Below, in pieces: positions 47,762-56,276 of a stretch of 64,000 nt of DNA (within the stretch, counting starts at the first letter, position 1; every line of letters starts with the position of its first letter). Below the pieces are notes generated by a model. The model made no database searches and was not told the origin of the DNA. It saw nothing but the letters and a program-made list of their open reading frames with translations. The stretch comes from Pseudogemmobacter faecipullorum (GTDB lineage: Bacteria; Pseudomonadota; Alphaproteobacteria; Rhodobacterales; Rhodobacteraceae), in NCBI RefSeq assembly GCF_020539525.1, contig NZ_JACDXX010000009.1, forward strand, positions 1 through 64,000, given 5' to 3'. A program made the translations under genes and the position numbers.

Positions 47762-48238
47762 ATGGCGGATGCACGGTTTGAAGATGGCGAAGAGGGGCCT
47801 CTGAAGCTGATCGCGCTTGGCGAGGCAGATCTCAGCGTGTTCTCGGCTTTGCTCCAGGATGCGGTGCTTCCGGCCTCGGAAATGCGCTATGAGCGCCGCG
47901 CCCGCCGTTTCGTGGCTCTGGTGAACCGGCTGCGCCATGAGGATCTGGCGGCTGCCCGCCGCTCCGGCCGCCCGCCCGAACGGGTGCAGAGCCTGCTGAC
48001 CGTGCGCGATGTGCTGGAAGTGGCAAGCCAGGGGATCACCCCAGGCAATGCAGATCAGATCCTGTCTTTGCTCTCGCTGTCCTGGGAGCCGGGCGATGAG
48101 GGCAGTGGTGCCCTGACCCTGATCCTCGCCGGGGATGGGGCGATCCGGCTCAGGCTGGAGACGCTGGAACTGCAGCTTGAGGATGTGACGCGGCCCTATA
48201 TTGCCCCCTCGCGCAAAGTGCCCGATCACGGCGCCTGA
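47762..48238 (+). CDS. DUF2948 family protein
   Basis: The 158-residue soluble protein matches the alphaproteobacterial DUF2948 family: LKLIALGEADLSVFSALLQD, DAVLPASEMRYERRARRFVAL and the C-terminal LQLEDVTRPYIAPSRKVPDH. Function unknown. It lies 18 bp after murA and is followed by hisD, an order I recall as conserved in Rhodobacteraceae, so it is probably co-transcribed with murA. Confidence 0.85.
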   Translation: MADARFEDGEEGPLKLIALGEADLSVFSALLQDAVLPASEMRYERRARRFVALVNRLRHEDLAAARRSGRPPERVQSLLTVRDVLEVASQGITPGNADQILSLLSLSWEPGDEGSGALTLILAGDGAIRLRLETLELQLEDVTRPYIAPSRKVPDHGA

Positions 48239-48270
48239 GGCTGGTGGCTGAGGCCGGCGGCTTTTGCCTC

Positions 48271-48336
48271 GGGCGGGGATATTTCAGGACAGATGAAACC
48301 CGGCGGCTTTTCATCTGCCTGAAAATATCCCGGGGG
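48271..48336. repeat. Extragenic palindromic repeat, copy C
   Basis: Left arm GGGCGGGGATATTTCAGG plus ACAGATGAAA and right arm TTTTCATCTGCCTGAAAATA plus TCCCGGGGG form an inverted repeat of about 28 bp per arm with a 9-bp loop. Located in the 186-bp gap between DUF2948 and hisD; same family as 18453-18519 and 39410-39437. Confidence 0.75.
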
Positions 48337-48424
48337 CGGGGGCGCAGCCGCCGGTGGCAGCGCCCCTCTTTACGGGCTCAGCTGCGGGCGTTATGCCCCT
48401 CGCGACCCTGCAGGAGGCCCGCGC

Positions 48425-49729
48425 ATGCCCATTTTCCTTTCGACGACTGATGCTGGCTTCGAGCAGGATTTCATCAGCTTCCTTGGCATGAAGCGCGAGG
48501 ATGCGCCGGAAGTCGATGATGTGGTCGCTGCGATCATCGCTGATGTGCGCGCGCGCGGTGATCAGGCGGTGATCGATTATACCGCGAAATTTGACCGGCT
48601 GGAGCTGACGCCTGAGACGCTGTGCTTCTCGCCCGAAGAGATCGAGGCGGAATGTGCCAAAGTATCGCCCGAGGATGCGAAAGCCCTGACCCTCGCCGCC
48701 GAACGGATCCGCGCCTATCACGCGCGGCAGATGCCGCAGGATCAGAGCTGGACCGATCCGGAAGGGGCGATGCTGGGCTGGCGCTGGACCCCGGTCTCGG
48801 CCGCTGGCCTCTATGTGCCGGGTGGACTTGCCTCTTACCCTTCCTCGGTGCTGATGAATGCGGTTCCGGCCCGGGTTGCCGGGGTGGAGCGTCTGGTGAT
48901 TGCCTGCCCGACCCCGGGCGGCGCGGTCAATCCCTTGGTGATCTTTGCCGCCCGCCTCGCCGGGGTCGATAAGATCTGGCGCATCGGCGGCGCCCAGGCG
49001 ATTGCCGCCCTTGCCTATGGCACCGAAACCATCCAGCCGGTCGATAAGATCACCGGCCCGGGCAATGCCTTTGTTGCCGCCGCCAAGCGCCGGGTCTTTG
49101 GCAAGGTCGGTATTGATATGATCGCCGGGCCGTCGGAAATTCTGGTGATTGCCGACAGTAGTGCCGATCCGGACTGGGTGGCGCTCGATATGCTGAGCCA
49201 GGCCGAACATGATGCCTCGGCCCAGGCGATCCTTGTCACCCCCGATGCCGCTTATGCGCAGCAGGTGGTGGCGGTGCTGGAAAAACGGCTGGAGAGCCTG
49301 GAGCGGCGTGAGATTGCCGCTGCCTCCTGGCGTGACAATGGCGCGGTGATCATCACCCGCGACCTGGAAGAGGCGGCGGCTTTGTCGAACCGTGTGGCCC
49401 CCGAACATCTGGAGATCTGCACCGAGGATCCGGAGGCGGTTTCGGCCCGGATCACCCATGCCGGCGCGATCTTCCTCGGCCAGTGGACCCCGGAGGCGAT
49501 CGGCGATTACATCGGCGGGCCGAACCATGTGCTGCCGACCGCGCGTTCGGCGCGGTTCTCCTCGGGGCTGTCGACGCTGGAATTTCTCAAGCGCAGCACG
49601 ATTGCGAAAATGAGCCCGGGCGCTTTGCGTGACATTGGCCCCGCGGCCGAACGGCTGGCGATCTCGGAAAGCCTTGAGGCGCATGGTCTCAGCGTGCGGG
49701 CCCGGCTCGACCGGCTCAATCAGGGCTGA
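48425..49729 (+). CDS. hisD: Histidinol dehydrogenase
   Basis: Catalyses the last two oxidations from L-histidinol to L-histidine with NAD+ and Zn2+. The 434-residue protein has GLYVPGGLASYPSSVLMNAVPARVAG-type sequence, the WRIGGAQAIAALAYGT segment, KITGPGNAFVAAAKRRVFG, IDMIAGPSEILVIAD and the catalytic-His segment VAPEHLEI. ATG 48425 follows a GCAGGAGGCC Shine-Dalgarno. UPF0262 follows after 147 bp. Confidence 0.95.
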   Translation: MPIFLSTTDAGFEQDFISFLGMKREDAPEVDDVVAAIIADVRARGDQAVIDYTAKFDRLELTPETLCFSPEEIEAECAKVSPEDAKALTLAAERIRAYHARQMPQDQSWTDPEGAMLGWRWTPVSAAGLYVPGGLASYPSSVLMNAVPARVAGVERLVIACPTPGGAVNPLVIFAARLAGVDKIWRIGGAQAIAALAYGTETIQPVDKITGPGNAFVAAAKRRVFGKVGIDMIAGPSEILVIADSSADPDWVALDMLSQAEHDASAQAILVTPDAAYAQQVVAVLEKRLESLERREIAAASWRDNGAVIITRDLEEAAALSNRVAPEHLEICTEDPEAVSARITHAGAIFLGQWTPEAIGDYIGGPNHVLPTARSARFSSGLSTLEFLKRSTIAKMSPGALRDIGPAAERLAISESLEAHGLSVRARLDRLNQG

Positions 49730-49876
49730 GCCGCCGGGCGGCTGCGCCCCGGACCAGTGTTCGGGCCAGGGTTCAGTGCCCGGGCCAGGGTTCGGGCGCG
49801 GCAAGGTCAGGGGGAGCTTGCATCGCTGCGGGCGCTCGGGCATCAAGATGTAACGTCTTTTTCGCCGGACCTGCCT

Positions 49877-50356
49877 ATGACCAACCGCCTTTGCCATATT
49901 GAGATTGATGAGCGCGGGCTGATCCGCCCGACCCCGGAAATCGAGCAGGAGCGCAAGGTCGCGATTTTTGACCTGCTGGAAGAAAATACCTTTGGCCTGC
50001 CGGTGCGTGAGGGCCGCGAGATCCCGCCTGGCCCCTACCGCCTCGGCCTGTCGATCCGCGAGGGGCGGCTGGTCTTTGGCATCTCGCGTGAGGATGAGAG
50101 CCCGGTTTCCGAATTTCACCTTTCACTCGGGCCGTTTCGCCAGGTGGTGAAGGATTATTTCCAGATCTGCGAAAGCTATTTCGAGGCGGTCAAACGCCTG
50201 CCGCCCAGCCAGATTGAGGCGATTGATATGGCGCGGCGCGGTATTCATAACGAGGGGGCGCGGGTACTGCAGGAGCGGCTCGAAGGCAAGGCCGAGGTTG
50301 ATGGAGCCACGGCGCGGCGGCTGTTTACCCTGATCTGCGTGTTGCACTGGGGGTGA
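49877..50356 (+). CDS. UPF0262 family protein
   Basis: The 159-residue protein matches UPF0262, a family found in alphaproteobacteria next to hisD: LCHIEIDERGLIRPTPEIEQ, EENTFGLPVREGRE, FHLSLGPFRQVVKDYFQICE and EAIDMARRGIHNEGA. Function unknown. ATG 49877 is chosen because the family begins just before CHIEIDE. Its TGA overlaps the GTG of the next gene by 4 bp (GTGA), so the two are coupled. Confidence 0.88.
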   Translation: MTNRLCHIEIDERGLIRPTPEIEQERKVAIFDLLEENTFGLPVREGREIPPGPYRLGLSIREGRLVFGISREDESPVSEFHLSLGPFRQVVKDYFQICESYFEAVKRLPPSQIEAIDMARRGIHNEGARVLQERLEGKAEVDGATARRLFTLICVLHWG

Positions 50357-50811
50357 CTTTGGCGGCTTTCCCGCAGTCTGTTCTCTTTTGCTGTGACCAT
50401 AATGCGGTCCGCTCGCCTATGGCGGAGGGGCTGATGAAAAAGCTCTATGGCCAGAAGGCCTATGTGCAATCGGCAGGCGTGCGCAATGATATGGAGATCG
50501 ACGGCTTCTCGATCGCAGTCTGTCAGGAGATCGGTGTCGAGATTGAGCGGCACCGCTCGCGCTCGTTTGAGGAAATGCAGGAATGGGGCGATGATCTGGG
50601 GCAGTTTGACCTGATCGTTGCCCTTTCCCCCGCCAGCCAGCGCCAGGCGCTGGAGCTGACGCGCTGGCATCATCTTGAGGTTGAATACTGGCCGATCCTT
50701 GATCCGACCGGCCTTGGCGAAAGCCGGGAGGCCCGGCTTGCCGCCTATCGTCAGGCGCGAGACCAGATCCGCGACCGGATGCTGGCGCGTTTCGGCCCGC
50801 CCGAGGCCTGA
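50353..50811 (+). CDS. Low-molecular-weight protein-tyrosine phosphatase family protein
   Basis: The 152-residue protein has the LMW-PTP/ArsC phosphate loop with nucleophilic Cys in LFCCDHNAVRSPMAEG (C-x5-R-S) near the N-terminus and the acid Asp in WPILDPTG near the C-terminus. It could dephosphorylate tyrosine-phosphorylated proteins or act on other phosphates. GTG 50353 overlaps the UPF0262 stop. I recall infA following directly in relatives; here an inserted four-gene cassette separates them. Confidence 0.8.
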   Translation: MTLAAFPQSVLFCCDHNAVRSPMAEGLMKKLYGQKAYVQSAGVRNDMEIDGFSIAVCQEIGVEIERHRSRSFEEMQEWGDDLGQFDLIVALSPASQRQALELTRWHHLEVEYWPILDPTGLGESREARLAAYRQARDQIRDRMLARFGPPEA

Positions 50812-50858
50812 TCGCGCTGCCGGACGGACGCCCCGGCATTCCCACGGCCCTTAGCGTT

Positions 50859-51257
50859 TCAGGCGGCCTTCTCCCCGGCCGTTTCCCGGATTTTCGTCAG
50901 ATTTCCCTCGATCCAGCCGACCAGCCTGGTCACATGCACTGCCGCCTCCTGGCCCAGTGGCGTCAGGTCGTAATCGACATGCGGCGGCACGACCTGATGC
51001 GCGGTGCGGCGGACAAAGCCATCCTGTTCCAGCTCGCGCAGGGTCTGCGCCAGCATCCGCTCACTGACCCCGTTCACCCGGCGGCGCAATTCGGCAAAGC
51101 GGTGGGTGCCGGTGGAAAGTGCCACCATCACCAGCGTGCCCCAGCGGCTGGTCAGATGCTGCAGGATCTGGCGCGAGGGGCAGTCTGCCGCCAGCACATT
51201 GCCCTGCGCCCAGCCGCTGAGCAGCGCTTCGGCCTGATCGCTCTGGCTTTCCTGCAT
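50859..51257 (-). CDS. HxlR-family transcriptional regulator
   Basis: The 132-residue winged helix-turn-helix protein has the HxlR core: a near-N-terminal Cys in AADCPSRQILQHLTSRWGTLV (Cys in this position senses thiol/quinone stress in YodB/HypR-like members), then FAELRRRVNGVSERMLAQTLRELEQDGFVRR and YDLTPLGQEA. It is divergent from an NmrA-type oxidoreductase and shares a 96-bp region with a 12-bp inverted-repeat operator. The likely role is to repress the neighbouring oxidoreductase until quinone or electrophile stress occurs. Confidence 0.88.
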   Translation of the reverse strand: MQESQSDQAEALLSGWAQGNVLAADCPSRQILQHLTSRWGTLVMVALSTGTHRFAELRRRVNGVSERMLAQTLRELEQDGFVRRTAHQVVPPHVDYDLTPLGQEAAVHVTRLVGWIEGNLTKIRETAGEKAA

Positions 51258-51273
51258 GGTCGGAACTTTCTTA

Positions 51274-51310
51274 TACTTACAAAAATGTGCGTACTTCCTT
51301 TTTGTAAGTA
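51274..51310. promoter_or_regulatory. Inverted-repeat operator for the HxlR-type regulator
   Basis: TACTTACAAAAA (51274-51285) and TTTTTGTAAGTA (51299-51310) are perfect 12-bp reverse complements with a 13-bp spacer, in the middle of the 96-bp gap between the divergent hxlR-type gene and the oxidoreductase gene. The TACTTAC/GTAAGTA shape is common for HxlR-family sites. Confidence 0.75.
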
Positions 51311-51353
51311 CATGCTCCAGATTGCTCCTGTCAATAAAACATGGAGATCTGTG

Positions 51354-52187
51354 ATGAGTATCGCCGTTACCGGAGCCACCGGCCAGCTGGGCCAGCTTGC
51401 CATCGAAGCGCTGCAGGCCCGGGGTGTCCGCCCTGTGGCGCTGGCGCGCAGCCCGGAAAAACTGGCCGGGACCGGGCTAGAGGCCCGCGCCTTTGACTAT
51501 GAAAAAGCCGATCCCGCTGCTTTGGCCGGGATTGAGACCCTGGTGCTGATCTCATCGAGCGAGGTGGGCCGCCGTTTCCCCCAGCATCAGAATGTGATCG
51601 CCGCGGCGAAGGCTGCCGGGGTGAAGCGCATCCTCTATACCTCACTGCTGAAGGGCGATGCCTCGCCGATGCAGCTGGCGGCCGAGCATATCGGGACCGA
51701 AGCCGCGCTGCAGGCCTCGGGGCTTGCGGTCACCGTGCTGCGCAATGGCTGGTATAGCGAAAACCTGACCGGGGCGCTGGCGGCGGCGATTGAGCATGGC
51801 GCGATCATCGGTGCCTCGGGCGAGGGGCGCTATTCGGCAGCGGCGCGCAGGGATTATGCCGAGGCGATTGCCGTGGTCGCGACCACACAGGGGCATGAGG
51901 GCAAAGTCTATGAGCTGGCCGGCGATGACAGCTTTACCGGCGCCGGTCTGGCGGCTGAGGTCACGGCGCAATCGGGCAAACAGGTCGCCTGGGCGCCGCT
52001 GAGCGAGGCGGAATATGCCAGAGCGCTGGAAGGTTTCGGCCTGCCTGCGGCTTTTGCAGCCATTCTGGCCGATAGTGATGCGAAAGCCGCTGAGGGTGCG
52101 CTGGAAGACAACAGCCGCACCCTGTCGCGGCTGATCGGCCGCCCGACCACGCCTTTGCGCGATGTGGTGGCAGCGGCTCTCGCCTGA
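51354..52187 (+). CDS. NmrA/QorB-like NAD(P)-binding oxidoreductase
   Basis: The 277-residue Rossmann protein begins MSIAVTGATGQLGQLAIEAL (GxxGxxG nucleotide-binding loop) and continues with VLISSSEVGRR, AAGVKRILYTSLL and VTVLRNGWYSENL, as in QorB-type NADPH:quinone oxidoreductases and atypical SDRs. The substrate is probably a quinone. ATG 51354 has GGAG 8 bp upstream. Divergent from the HxlR regulator and likely controlled by it. Confidence 0.85.
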   Translation: MSIAVTGATGQLGQLAIEALQARGVRPVALARSPEKLAGTGLEARAFDYEKADPAALAGIETLVLISSSEVGRRFPQHQNVIAAAKAAGVKRILYTSLLKGDASPMQLAAEHIGTEAALQASGLAVTVLRNGWYSENLTGALAAAIEHGAIIGASGEGRYSAAARRDYAEAIAVVATTQGHEGKVYELAGDDSFTGAGLAAEVTAQSGKQVAWAPLSEAEYARALEGFGLPAAFAAILADSDAKAAEGALEDNSRTLSRLIGRPTTPLRDVVAAALA

Positions 52188-52298
52188 TCTGACCCGCGTC
52201 CGCCCCGGGTGACGCTCTCATACCAAAGGCGGACGCATTTCGACTTTCCAATCGGACTTAAAGCATTATCTTTCCTGATAAAATGGAAAGGGAGTGCC

Positions 52299-52709
52299 AT
52301 GTCTGCCAGTGAAACGCGCCAGCTGATCGAGAGCTATTACAAGGCTTTCAATGCGCTGAAGCCCCAGGAAATGACCGCTCTGGTCAGTGATGACATCGAG
52401 CACCGCGTCAATGAGGGTGCGATCCGTCTCGGGAAAGAGAAATTCGCGGAATTTGGCTCGCATATGGGCGTGTCCTACCGCGAAGAGCTGAAAGACATTG
52501 AGATTTTCGTCAATGCGGATGGCAGCCGGGCGGCTGCGGAATTCATCGTTCATGGCGAATATCTGCAGACCGATCCGGGCCTGCCCGAGGCGAAGGGGCA
52601 GAAATATATCCTGCCTGCCGGTGCCTTCTTTGAGGTGAAGGGTGGCAAAATTGCGCGCGTCACCGTGTTCTATAATCTCAATGACTGGATCGCGCAGGTC
52701 TCGGCATGA
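52299..52709 (+). CDS. SnoaL/NTF2-like (ketosteroid-isomerase-type) protein
   Basis: The 136-residue protein has the cone-shaped NTF2-like pattern: TRQLIESYYKAFNALKPQEM, LVSDDIEHRVNEGAIRLGKE and FFEVKGGKIARVTVFYNLNDW. Members are isomerases, hydrolases or ligand-binding proteins; the function here is not clear. ATG 52299 has AAAGGGAG upstream. Ends with a 4-bp overlap with the next gene. Confidence 0.75.
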   Translation: MSASETRQLIESYYKAFNALKPQEMTALVSDDIEHRVNEGAIRLGKEKFAEFGSHMGVSYREELKDIEIFVNADGSRAAAEFIVHGEYLQTDPGLPEAKGQKYILPAGAFFEVKGGKIARVTVFYNLNDWIAQVSA

Positions 52710-53293
52710 GCTTTGAGGTCAGGGCTTTGCGCGGGGCCGAGCTGGAGGCCGCGCTGGAGGATATGGCGCGGCTCCGCATCACCGTGTTTCGCGCCTGGCC
52801 CTATCTCTATGATGGCACGCTCGATTATGAGCGTGCCTATCTTCAGGCCTATCGCGAGAGCGAGGGGGCGCTGCTGGTGGCGGCGATTGACGATGGCAAA
52901 ATCGTCGGAGCCTCGACCTCGGCGCCGATGGAAGATCATGCCGGTGAATTTGCCGAGCCGATGCATGACAGTGGTGTGGCGCTGGAAAAGATCCTTTACG
53001 GCGCAGAATCTGTGCTGCTGCCGGAGTATCGGGGCAGGGGCGTCGGGCATCGCTTCTTTGATCTGCGCGAGCAACATGCCCGCAGCCTTGGCCGCAGCCA
53101 TGTCGCTTTCTGCTCGGTGATCCGCCCGGCAGATCATCCTTTGCGCCCCGAAACCTATCGCACCAATGATGTCTTCTGGACCAAACGCGGCTATGCGCCG
53201 CTCGAAGGGGCGATTGCGCGCTTTTCCTGGCGCGATCTCGATCAGAAGGATGAGACCGAGAAACGGCTGCAGTTCTGGATGCGCGCGCTCTGA
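52706..53293 (+). CDS. GNAT-family N-acetyltransferase
   Basis: The 195-residue protein has the acetyl-CoA loop LLPEYRGRGVGHRFFDLREQ (R-G-R-G-V-G) at about residues 108-127, after a VGASTSAPM strand. It lacks the last part of some GNATs but has a WTKRGY tail segment. The substrate is unknown. It is coupled by a 4-bp ATGA overlap to the SnoaL-like gene and closes the inserted cassette; a terminator follows. Confidence 0.75.
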   Translation: MSFEVRALRGAELEAALEDMARLRITVFRAWPYLYDGTLDYERAYLQAYRESEGALLVAAIDDGKIVGASTSAPMEDHAGEFAEPMHDSGVALEKILYGAESVLLPEYRGRGVGHRFFDLREQHARSLGRSHVAFCSVIRPADHPLRPETYRTNDVFWTKRGYAPLEGAIARFSWRDLDQKDETEKRLQFWMRAL

Positions 53294-53330
53294 GCCCGGG
53301 CTCATCGCGCCCGGCCACAGGATTTCTGAG

Positions 53331-53366
53331 CGCCCCGCCGGCTGATCTGCCGGGCGGGGCGGTTTT
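53331..53366 (+). terminator. Intrinsic terminator after the GNAT gene
   Basis: CGCCCCGCCGGC pairs with GCCGGGCGGGGCG (one bulged G), followed by GGTTTT. It isolates infA from the preceding cassette. Confidence 0.75.
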
Positions 53367-53515
53367 GTTTCGGCAAAGGCCTTACCAGGTCGCAGGTCCG
53401 GGCCCTGCCGGGCCATCCGGGCCGATTGTGCTTGAAAATCCTTGCATGAAAGCGCATATGCCGCCTCAGAAGTGCCTGCGGCTCCCCGCGGGCTCAAACG
53501 CTATTCGGAGCAGAC

Positions 53516-53734
53516 ATGGCTAAGGAAGACATTCTCGAATTCCCAGGTGTCGTTAAGGAACTCTTGCCGAATGCGACATTCAAGGTCGAACTCGATAATG
53601 GCCATGAACTGATCGCGACCATGGCAGGCAAGATGCGCAAGAACCGTATTCGTGTTCTGGCAGGCGACAAAGTCCAGGTCGAAATGACCCCCTACGATCT
53701 GTCCAAAGGTCGTATTAACTATCGCTTCAAGTAA
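53516..53734 (+). CDS. infA: Translation initiation factor IF-1
   Basis: The 72-residue OB-fold protein [20 protein letters not shown] onward matches IF-1 over its full length, with the conserved [20 protein letters not shown] and [12 protein letters not shown] tail. It binds the ribosomal A site during initiation. It has its own upstream region (222 bp) and is followed 3 bp later by maf. Confidence 0.97.
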   Translation: MAKEDILEFPGVVKELLPNATFKVELDNGHELIATMAGKMRKNRIRVLAGDKVQVEMTPYDLSKGRINYRFK

Positions 53735-53737
53735 GCT

Positions 53738-54313
53738 TTGCGCCTGATCCTAGGTTCAGCCTCACCGCGCCGGAAAGAGCTTCTGGCGCAGCTTGGCATT
53801 GCCCCCGACCTGATCTCGCCGCCCGATATTGACGAAGAGCCGAAAAAGGGCGAGCTGCCTCGCCCTTATGCCGCGCGGCTGGCGCGGGAAAAGGCCTTCG
53901 CAGTGGCTTCAGAGCCCGATGATATCGTGCTTTGCGCCGATACGACCGTGGCGCTGGGGCGCCGTATCCTCGGCAAACCCCGTGATGTAACCGAGGCAGC
54001 CAGCTTCCTGACCCTGCTCGGCGGGCGGCGCCATGAGGTGGTCACCGCGATTGCTGTGCGGCGCGGTGAGCGGCTCTGGACGCGTGAAAGCGTTTCTTTC
54101 GTGAAAATGAAACGGCTCTCGGATGCTGAGCTGAACTGCTATCTCGCCAGCAATGACTGGCAGGGTAAGGCAGGCGGCTATGGGATCCAGGGGGCAGCGG
54201 GCGCGTTTCTGCCGTGGATCTCGGGCAGTTACAGCGGAATTATGGGCCTGCCGGTTGCCGAGACCGCAGCGCTTTTGACAGCGGCCGGATTTCCGGTCTG
54301 GAGGCAGGAATGA
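53738..54313 (+). CDS. maf: Maf-family nucleoside triphosphate pyrophosphatase
   Basis: Likely dTTP/UTP or m7GTP pyrophosphatase, house-cleaning and septum-related. The 191-residue protein begins [18 protein letters not shown] and has [17 protein letters not shown], a catalytic [17 protein letters not shown] and [15 protein letters not shown]. The start is TTG at 53738, three bases after the infA stop; no ATG or GTG is available in the family-conserved N-terminus. It overlaps the RNase E/G gene by 4 bp. Confidence 0.9.
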   Translation: MRLILGSASPRRKELLAQLGIAPDLISPPDIDEEPKKGELPRPYAARLAREKAFAVASEPDDIVLCADTTVALGRRILGKPRDVTEAASFLTLLGGRRHEVVTAIAVRRGERLWTRESVSFVKMKRLSDAELNCYLASNDWQGKAGGYGIQGAAGAFLPWISGSYSGIMGLPVAETAALLTAAGFPVWRQE

Positions 54314-55350
54314 CGGGCAGAGTGGTTCTGATGGACCGGCTGGGCGAGCGCGAGGTCGCCGCTTTGCTGGTGGATGGACGGATTGAGGAAATCGCCATTG
54401 ATTCAGAGACGTCAGAGCTTGTGCCTGGCGCGATCTGCCGGGTGGTAGCCAATCGTCCGGTCAAAGGCCAGGGCGGCATTTTCGTCAGGCTTCCGGGCGG
54501 CGAAAGCGGCTTTTTGCGCCAGATCTCGGGCATTGCGCCCGGCCAGCGCCTGATCGTTCAGGTCTCGGGTCCGGCGGAAGAGGGCAAGGCCGTGCCGGTC
54601 ACCACCCGCCTGCTGTTCAAATCGCGCTATGTGATCTTCACCCCCGGTGCGCCCGGCGTGAATATCTCACGCCAGATCCGCGATGAAGAGACCCGTGAGG
54701 CGCTGGAAGCCCTGGCGGGCGAGGGCATGGCGGGGGCCGATCCGACGCTTGGCCTGATTCTGCGCTCTTCCTGCAGCGAGGCAGAGAGCGGTGATATCGC
54801 GGATGATCTGCGCAATATGCGCGATCTGGCCGAGGCGGTTCTGGCCGATCTGAACGGCGAGCCTGAGCTGCTGCTGGATGCGCCGGGCGCGCATGATCTG
54901 GCCTGGCGTGACTGGGTTGATCCCGCCCCGGAGGAGGTGCGCGATGAGGCGGGATGTTTTGACGATGAGGGGGTCTCGGATCAGCTGGATGAGCTGCTGC
55001 TGCCGCGCGTCGGTCTGCCCGGCGGTGGTCATATGCAGATCGAGCCGACCCGTGCCCTGATCGCGATCGATATTAACACCGGCCCCGATACCTCACCCGC
55101 CGCCGCGCTGAAGGTGAATATCGCCGCCGCCCGTGAGCTGCCGCGCCAGCTGCGGCTGCGCGGTCTTGGGGGGCAGATCGTCATCGACTTCGCGCCGATG
55201 CCGAAACGCGACCGCAATATCCTCGAGCAGGTGATCAGGGCCGCGTTTAAATCCGGTGGCGAGAGCACGCTCTCGGGCTGGACCGGACTGGGTCTTTATG
55301 AGCTGACGCGCCGCCGCGACCGGCTGGCTCTGAGCAGGCTCTGGACATGA
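54310..55350 (+). CDS. Short RNase E/G-family ribonuclease
   Basis: The 346-residue protein carries the DNase I-like catalytic region of RNase E/G with the metal-binding Asp residues in [11 protein letters not shown] and [10 protein letters not shown] and a [11 protein letters not shown] helix. It lacks the usual S1 domain insertion and the zinc-link CPxCxG of full RNase G (about 489 residues), so it is a shortened paralogue typical of this neighbourhood. It probably processes rRNA, tRNA or mRNA. It is coupled to maf and yacG by ATGA overlaps. Confidence 0.85.
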   Translation: MTGRVVLMDRLGEREVAALLVDGRIEEIAIDSETSELVPGAICRVVANRPVKGQGGIFVRLPGGESGFLRQISGIAPGQRLIVQVSGPAEEGKAVPVTTRLLFKSRYVIFTPGAPGVNISRQIRDEETREALEALAGEGMAGADPTLGLILRSSCSEAESGDIADDLRNMRDLAEAVLADLNGEPELLLDAPGAHDLAWRDWVDPAPEEVRDEAGCFDDEGVSDQLDELLLPRVGLPGGGHMQIEPTRALIAIDINTGPDTSPAAALKVNIAAARELPRQLRLRGLGGQIVIDFAPMPKRDRNILEQVIRAAFKSGGESTLSGWTGLGLYELTRRRDRLALSRLWT

Positions 55351-55526
55351 GCTGCCCGATCTGCGGCAAACCGGTGGAACAGGCCTGGCGGCCCTTCTGC
55401 TCAAAGCGCTGCGCCGATCTTGATCTGGCGCGGTGGCTGGGCGGGGGCTACCGGATTTCCTCGGGCGAGGACGAGGCGGAAAGCCTGCCAGATCAAGAGG
55501 ATGGCGGAAAAAGAGACGAAAGCTGA
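55347..55526 (+). CDS. yacG: Zinc-binding YacG-family DNA gyrase inhibitor
   Basis: The 59-residue zinc-ribbon protein begins [20 protein letters not shown] and shows C-x2-C (positions 3 and 6) and C-x3-C later, as in E. coli YacG, which binds GyrB and inhibits gyrase. A Glu/Asp-rich tail follows. It overlaps the RNase E/G stop by 4 bp. Confidence 0.88.
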   Translation: MSCPICGKPVEQAWRPFCSKRCADLDLARWLGGGYRISSGEDEAESLPDQEDGGKRDES

Positions 55527-55545
55527 AATTCATTCACTTTCCCTC

Positions 55546-55574
55546 TGGACACCCCCCACCACCCTCGCTAGAAC
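55546..55574 (+). promoter_or_regulatory. Candidate sigma-70 promoter for tRNA-Phe
   Basis: TGGACA (55546-55551), a 17-bp spacer and TAGAAC (55569-55574) stand 36 bp before the tRNA, a normal distance for a tRNA leader. Confidence 0.5.
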
Positions 55575-55610
55575 GCCCTCATCGAAAGGCAAACGCCTGA
55601 AGATGAAAGT

Positions 55611-55686
55611 GCCCGGATAGCTCAGTTGGTAGAGCAGCGGATTGAAAATCCGCGTGTCGGCGGTTCAAATCCGTCTCCGGGCACCA
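55611..55686 (+). tRNA. tRNA-Phe (anticodon GAA)
   Basis: Cloverleaf with acceptor GCCCGGA/TCCGGGC, anticodon stem GCGGA/TCCGC and loop TTGAAAA (GAA), T-loop GTTCAAATC, encoded CCA at 55684-55686. Confidence 0.96.
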
Positions 55687-55714
55687 CTTTCTTCCAGAAA
55701 GTAATTCGCCAGGC

Positions 55715-55737
55715 AGCCCGTCTCTGACGGGCTTTTT
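55715..55737 (+). terminator. Terminator after tRNA-Phe
   Basis: AGCCCGTC / GACGGGCT stem with a short loop followed by TTTT. Confidence 0.75.
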
Positions 55738-55970
55738 GCTGTCTGAAGCCCGGCAGTCACCGCGCTTTATTTTTGCCGGGTTTCTGCGCTGCAGGTGGGG
55801 GAAGCTGGGGGCAGGGCTGCGCTGCCCCGGCACCGGCGGCGGTCCCGGACCGAGGCTTTTCAGAATCACTTCGCAGAATCAGCATGATGGAGAGAATCGC
55901 TGATCCTGCGATGCTTTCGCAGTCTCGCAGCCGGGCGCAGCGTTTCAGGTGCCCGGCCGGAAGTTCCTGT

Positions 55971-56276
55971 TCAGAGGCCCGGTTGCAGATCCTGTTTCAG
56001 CGCGCCCGTCGCATCGAAGATCAGCAGCCGGCCGCTTTCGGTGACCACTGCCGTCCAGCCTTTGCCAAAGGTCACAGCCCCGGCCTTCTCGCCTTCGGGC
56101 AGGCGCAGCGCGGCGGGCAGCTCCGGCAGGGCTGTGCCTGGCGCGTTCAGTCGGGTGACAAGCAGCACGGTCACCGCTATGACACCGGCGATCATGCTGA
56201 GCATCAGCACGATCACCAGACCTTTCAGAAAACGCAGCGAAGGCGGCAGCGCCATGTCTTCGGGAACCTCGGCCAT
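55971..56276 (-). CDS. DUF6476 family membrane protein
   Basis: The 101-residue protein has a single hydrophobic helix (about residues 18-42: LVIVLMLSMIAGVIAVTVLL) followed by a periplasmic part with GWTAVVTESGRLLIFDATGALKQ. It matches the small Rhodobacteraceae family DUF6476; function unknown. ATG 56276 has AAAGG 10 bp upstream, which lies inside rluD; its start codon overlaps the rluD ATG on the other strand. Confidence 0.7.
   Translation of the reverse strand: MAEVPEDMALPPSLRFLKGLVIVLMLSMIAGVIAVTVLLVTRLNAPGTALPELPAALRLPEGEKAGAVTFGKGWTAVVTESGRLLIFDATGALKQDLQPGL

Noticed and set aside
49762-49793. Two 13-bp direct repeats CGGGCCAGGGTTC after hisD
   Set aside because: Too few and short to be a repeat array or iteron set; no further copies were seen nearby.
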